Part shown: positions 61,519 to 64,000 of the stretch, one piece after another
How the letters are laid out: every line of letters begins with the position of its first letter
Numbering within the stretch: the first letter of the stretch is position 1
NCBI RefSeq assembly: GCF_010671925.1
Contig: NZ_JAAHIH010000003.1
Location: 1,302,001 to 1,366,000 of the forward strand
Source: Moorena sp. SIOASIH
GTDB lineage: Bacteria; Cyanobacteriota; Cyanobacteriia; Cyanobacteriales; Coleofasciculaceae
DNA: 64,000 nucleotides
Reading direction: 5' to 3'
The notes under the pieces: generated by a model
Database searches by the model: none
Seen by the model: only the letters and a program-made list of their open reading frames with translations
Told to the model about the DNA's origin: nothing
Program-made: the position numbers and the translations under genes

Positions 61519-61558
61519 AGCTCTCTAATCCCCTTTCTATAAAAGAAATTAGAGAGCT
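61519..61558. terminator. Hairpin downstream of the signalling operon
   Basis: An 11-bp stem (AGCTCTCTAAT with ATTAGAGAGCT) has an 18-nt loop; no clear T tract, so terminator activity is uncertain. Confidence 0.4.
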
Positions 61559-61698
61559 GATTATCGCGTCATGGCTAATCCTTAATTGGACGACCATTAC
61601 CCATTACCAAAAGCGAGTAAAAATTTGTGGCAGACATCCGGGAGAATTGGGCTCAGTTTTATCCCATAGTCTTCATACATGGTATTCATAGCTTTGGA

Positions 61699-61876
61699 GT
61701 AAGGATTCAGCTATCAGCTATCAGCTATCAGCTATCAGCTATCAGCTATCAGCTATCAGCTATCAGCTATTAGCTATTAGCTTTGGGCCAAGGCTCACGC
61801 TACGGTAATGGCTCAGGGCTGACGGCTGACCGCTGAACGCGCACGCGTGCGCGTAGCGCATAGGCTGAATGCTTAC
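61699..61876. repeat. Foldback element with heptamer arms, copy 4
   Basis: It starts GTAAGGATTCAGCTATCAGC, has nine tandem AGCTATC heptamers, then GGCCAAGGCTCACGCTACGG, GGCTGACGGCTGACCGCTGA, a perfect 14-bp palindrome GCGCACGCGTGCGC and GGCTGAATGCTTAC. It is the longest heptamer array in the window. Confidence 0.8.
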
Positions 61877-61933
61877 GCTTTGGAGTTGGCCAACCGGAGC
61901 AGTTAAACCTCAAAAAACCTTAGATAAAAACTA

Positions 61934-62803
61934 ATGGAATCAGGTATTACAATTTTCAGTTTTGGATTGTTTCTAGTAATTTTTTTGTGGATTGGGGCTC
62001 TAGCTGCTAAATCTTCCGATAATACAGAATCAGACTACTTACTTGGCTCACGCTCTTTTGGAAAAGTCTTTGTGGGTCTAAGTGCTGGCGCAACGGGAAA
62101 CAGTGGATGGATTATGATCGGAACCGTTGGAATGGCTTACTCCATGGGAGTTTCTGCTATGCTGATGGTAATTGCCTGGTTCTTAGGTGATTTAACCTTT
62201 TGGACTTTTTTTCCTGATAAAATAAACCAGATCTCCAGAGATAAAAACTCCCAAACTATTCCGGAATTCCTAGGCTCTACAGTCAAAAAGCCTCAAGGTA
62301 GACGAATAATCACCTTGATCGTTGCTGTGATCACTGTTGTATTTATCGGAGCCTATACTGCCGCACAATTTGCTGCAGCTGCCAAGACCCTTGATGTATT
62401 TTTTGGAGTTGACCCTACCATTGGAGCTTTGATCGCAGCAGGTTCGATTTTAGTTTACTGCGTAACCGGAGGACTCAGAGCCTCAATCTGGACTGATGTG
62501 GTGCAGGCTTTTGTGGTGATGTTTGTTTGCTTTGGCATGCTGGCAGTAGCCATTATCAACGGGGGTGGGGTGTCAAAAATTATCTCAGAACTCAATCAGA
62601 TTGATCCTCAATTGATGAATCTCACGGCAGGATTTAGCTGGTTAACCTTACTCGCCTACCTAGTAGGATTCTTCGTTTTTGGCTTCGGATTCAGTATCTC
62701 TCAGCCGCAAATACTGGTGAGATTGCTAGCTGGGCGGAGTCCGCAAGAGGTGAAACAAGCGAAGTGGGTGTACTTTGGTTACGTGTATTCGACCTGGATA
62801 GCA
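61934..62803 (+). pseudogene. putP: Sodium/proline-type symporter (SSS family), 3' half removed by a tnpB element
   Basis: The first about 290 codons of a solute:sodium symporter have about seven or eight membrane helices (FSFGLFLVIFLWIGALAA, AGATGNSGWIMIGTVGMAYS, IITLIVAVITVVFIGAYTAA and others). The ..LLGSRSFGKVFVGLSAGATG and GRSPQEVKQAKWVYFGYVYS stretches are typical of PutP. After ..STWIAL the frame enters the right end of an IS (LTLSPRSSGDYSG) and stops at 62869. Normal length is near 500 aa, so this is a truncated, probably inactive transporter. The rest of the gene may lie beyond the element, outside the window. Confidence 0.87.
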
Positions 62804-64000
62804 TTGACACTCTCACCGCGCTCATCTGGCGATTATAGCGGGAGATTCTTAAGAGCAAAAAACCCTTAACGGCTGAGCCAAACAACCTCTACACCCTCCG
62901 ATAAAATCATTAGGCTTACTTGTATGCTTGCGAATTATATTCAGTGCTCCGTTGCAATCAGCGTTAATTAGCCAACCTTTACTGGTTCGATATAATCCAC
63001 GTTTCACCCTTTTCCCACTGAATGTGTATTTTTTTGGATTGTCAGCATTCCAGACAGGGAGTTCATCGTGATCCAGGCTAGACGCTTTACTTGTGTAGGA
63101 CTCTTCTTGTTCAGCTAGTTCAATCCCATACCTTTGACAGAGGCTTTCCAGCTTGTCCTTAAATGTATAAATCGGAATTTGGGCGAATTTTTGATTGTTT
63201 CGCTTGCCCATATTGACCCTTTGCTTTAGATCAGGGTTGTACCCGATAACAATCTTGCTGATTTTATTCTCTCTACACCAGTTCACGACATATCTAGCTG
63301 CTTTGTTGGTAAAATCCCTTATTTTGTGATTTCGCTTTCTTAACAATCTAGCTTGTCGATTAGTTAAGGTTTTGATACCTTGTAAGTCTTTGTTGGATTG
63401 AAGTAGTGCATTGCGCTTATTGTAAAATTGATTGTCAGACTTAATCTTTTTGCCGTCAATAATAAATGATTTTTTGGTAGTACTAACACATGTAGCAAAA
63501 TTATCAAGTCCTAAATCAATACCTAAGATATCATTAGATTTTTCGATTTTTATTTCAGGATTATCCTCGTAGCAATAACAGACATCAAAATACCTGGCTC
63601 TGTACTTAGGAAGTATGCGGATTTCTTTGACAGTCTTAGCTCTCAGTCTTTCTGGGATAGTAAACTGGACTGACCCATACTCTTTTTTGAATTGACGAGA
63701 CATCGGGACGGTAAATAGCCAGTTCTTTCCAGGGAGCTTCTCCCAGTCACGCTTTCTTACTGGGATAACAAGAATAAAATGACCGTCTTTTGGTAAGTAG
63801 CCAGGTAGTCTTACCTTTTCTTGATAGCTGACCTTAGCTTTTGATTTCAGTAAACCAAAGAAAGATTTAAAAGATCTATCGACAATTTTCAAGGTTTGTT
63901 GAGCAATGTCCGTTGGCAGTAATTTGTAATTATCATTTTCCTTGGAGTGATGATAATTACTCTCGTACCGCAGATGTTTGCGTTCCTGGAAGAAATACTG
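62804..64000 (-). mobile_element. tnpB-bearing IS200/IS605-type element (left end outside window)
   Basis: The right end at 62804 reads, on the minus strand, ..GAGAGTGTCAA after a CCGC..GCGG hairpin, 45 bp beyond the tnpB stop. The same terminal sequence closes the TnpB-less elements at 17972 and 38749, so this is a candidate parent family. It interrupts the symporter gene. Confidence 0.8.
62849..64000 (-). CDS. tnpB: TnpB nuclease, N-terminus outside window
   Basis: The frame is open from the window edge (..QYFFQERKHLRYESNYHHSK) to the stop at 62849, at least 383 aa visible; a TTG at 63892 is internal and not a true start. RuvC-I Asp is in NDILGIDLGLDNFATC, RuvC-II in KISKIVIGYNPDLKQRVN (Asn where many relatives have Glu-Asp), and RuvC-III Asp in LINADCNGALNIIRKH. 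The zinc-ribbon cysteines between RuvC-II and III are absent (YTSKASSLDHDELPVWNADN), as in one TnpB subgroup. No frameshift is seen in the window. It differs strongly from the TnpB at 19677. Confidence 0.9.
   Translation of the reverse strand, partial: QYFFQERKHLRYESNYHHSKENDNYKLLPTDIAQQTLKIVDRSFKSFFGLLKSKAKVSYQEKVRLPGYLPKDGHFILVIPVRKRDWEKLPGKNWLFTVPMSRQFKKEYGSVQFTIPERLRAKTVKEIRILPKYRARYFDVCYCYEDNPEIKIEKSNDILGIDLGLDNFATCVSTTKKSFIIDGKKIKSDNQFYNKRNALLQSNKDLQGIKTLTNRQARLLRKRNHKIRDFTNKAARYVVNWCRENKISKIVIGYNPDLKQRVNMGKRNNQKFAQIPIYTFKDKLESLCQRYGIELAEQEESYTSKASSLDHDELPVWNADNPKKYTFSGKRVKRGLYRTSKGWLINADCNGALNIIRKHTSKPNDFIGGCRGCLAQPLRVFCS

Larger units (their letters stand above)
61147..61933. other. 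Intergenic region with repeats
   Basis: No gene is seen. GCAAGATGCCAGTTCTAC-like units are repeated three times at about 61330-61380. A hairpin AGCTCTCTAAT / ATTAGAGAGCT is at 61519-61558. A foldback element with nine AGCTATC units ends the region. Confidence 0.55.

Noticed and set aside
61699..61790. Possible CRISPR array of AGCTATC units
   Set aside because: Seven-base head-to-tail units without spacers; an STRR array in a foldback element.

Overview
The window looks like chromosomal DNA of a filamentous, marine-type cyanobacterium. HIP1 octamers (GCGATCGC) are frequent in the host genes. The clear host genes (plant-type ferredoxin, gpmI, secG, purN, DUF3326, GAF-cyclase and hybrid kinases) are of cyanobacterial type. 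The interspersed palindrome TTCGCGTAGCGTGGCC..GGCC and heptamer repeats such as AGCTATC resemble those of large repeat-rich genomes like Moorena/Lyngbya; that genus assignment is inference.

Layout. 1-12155 is a nested mobile-element graveyard: a group II intron and a 1.7-kb IS both sit in one tnpB; an IS66-family remnant follows; M32 carboxypeptidase is the only host gene; then comes a decayed IS605 and an IS607 whose tnpB is split by an IS5-type element and by two 24-nt palindromes. 13127-21802 holds mainly host genes (metzincin protease, secG, gpmI, purN, CPBP protease, DUF3326 plus a 61-aa partner, ferredoxin), a TnpB-less IS200/605-type element, and an intact tnpB IS that carries a small ribbon-helix-helix gene.

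22190-43000 is a cell-surface glycan island. It contains methyltransferases, a sulfotransferase, a STELLO-type glycosyltransferase, two GT-B glycosyltransferases, a polysaccharide deacetylase, galE, Wzm/Wzt transporter remnants, an SGNH protein, and a CMP-sugar / hydroxyacid dehydrogenase / SDR / MptE-like set. The operon 28062-36190 lies between two direct copies of a galE-leader-zinc-motif-protein segment (about 25545-27342 and 35590-37527). A conserved noncoding module is present three times. Many genes here are broken by in-frame stops, frameshifts or repeat insertions.

43131-48428 holds a beta-hydroxyacid dehydrogenase, a response regulator, a collapsed hox hydrogenase locus (3' end of hoxU, an Mth938-like gene, 5' part of hoxY), an RTX protein and a Crp/Fnr regulator. 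48857-55221 is a three-gene signalling operon (hybrid kinase, GAF protein, GAF-adenylate cyclase), and the kinase N-terminus resembles an ISKra4 transposase. 55737-61146 is a translationally coupled operon of a di-haem peroxidase and two sensory proteins, one with about 447 bp of repeat DNA translated inside its ATPase domain. The window ends in a Na+/solute symporter gene cut by a tnpB element that runs off the edge.

A recurring theme is that mobile or repeat DNA supplies the ends of host proteins: DUF3326, the GT4 glycosyltransferase, the SGNH protein, HoxY, the response regulator and the symporter all end inside element-derived sequence.
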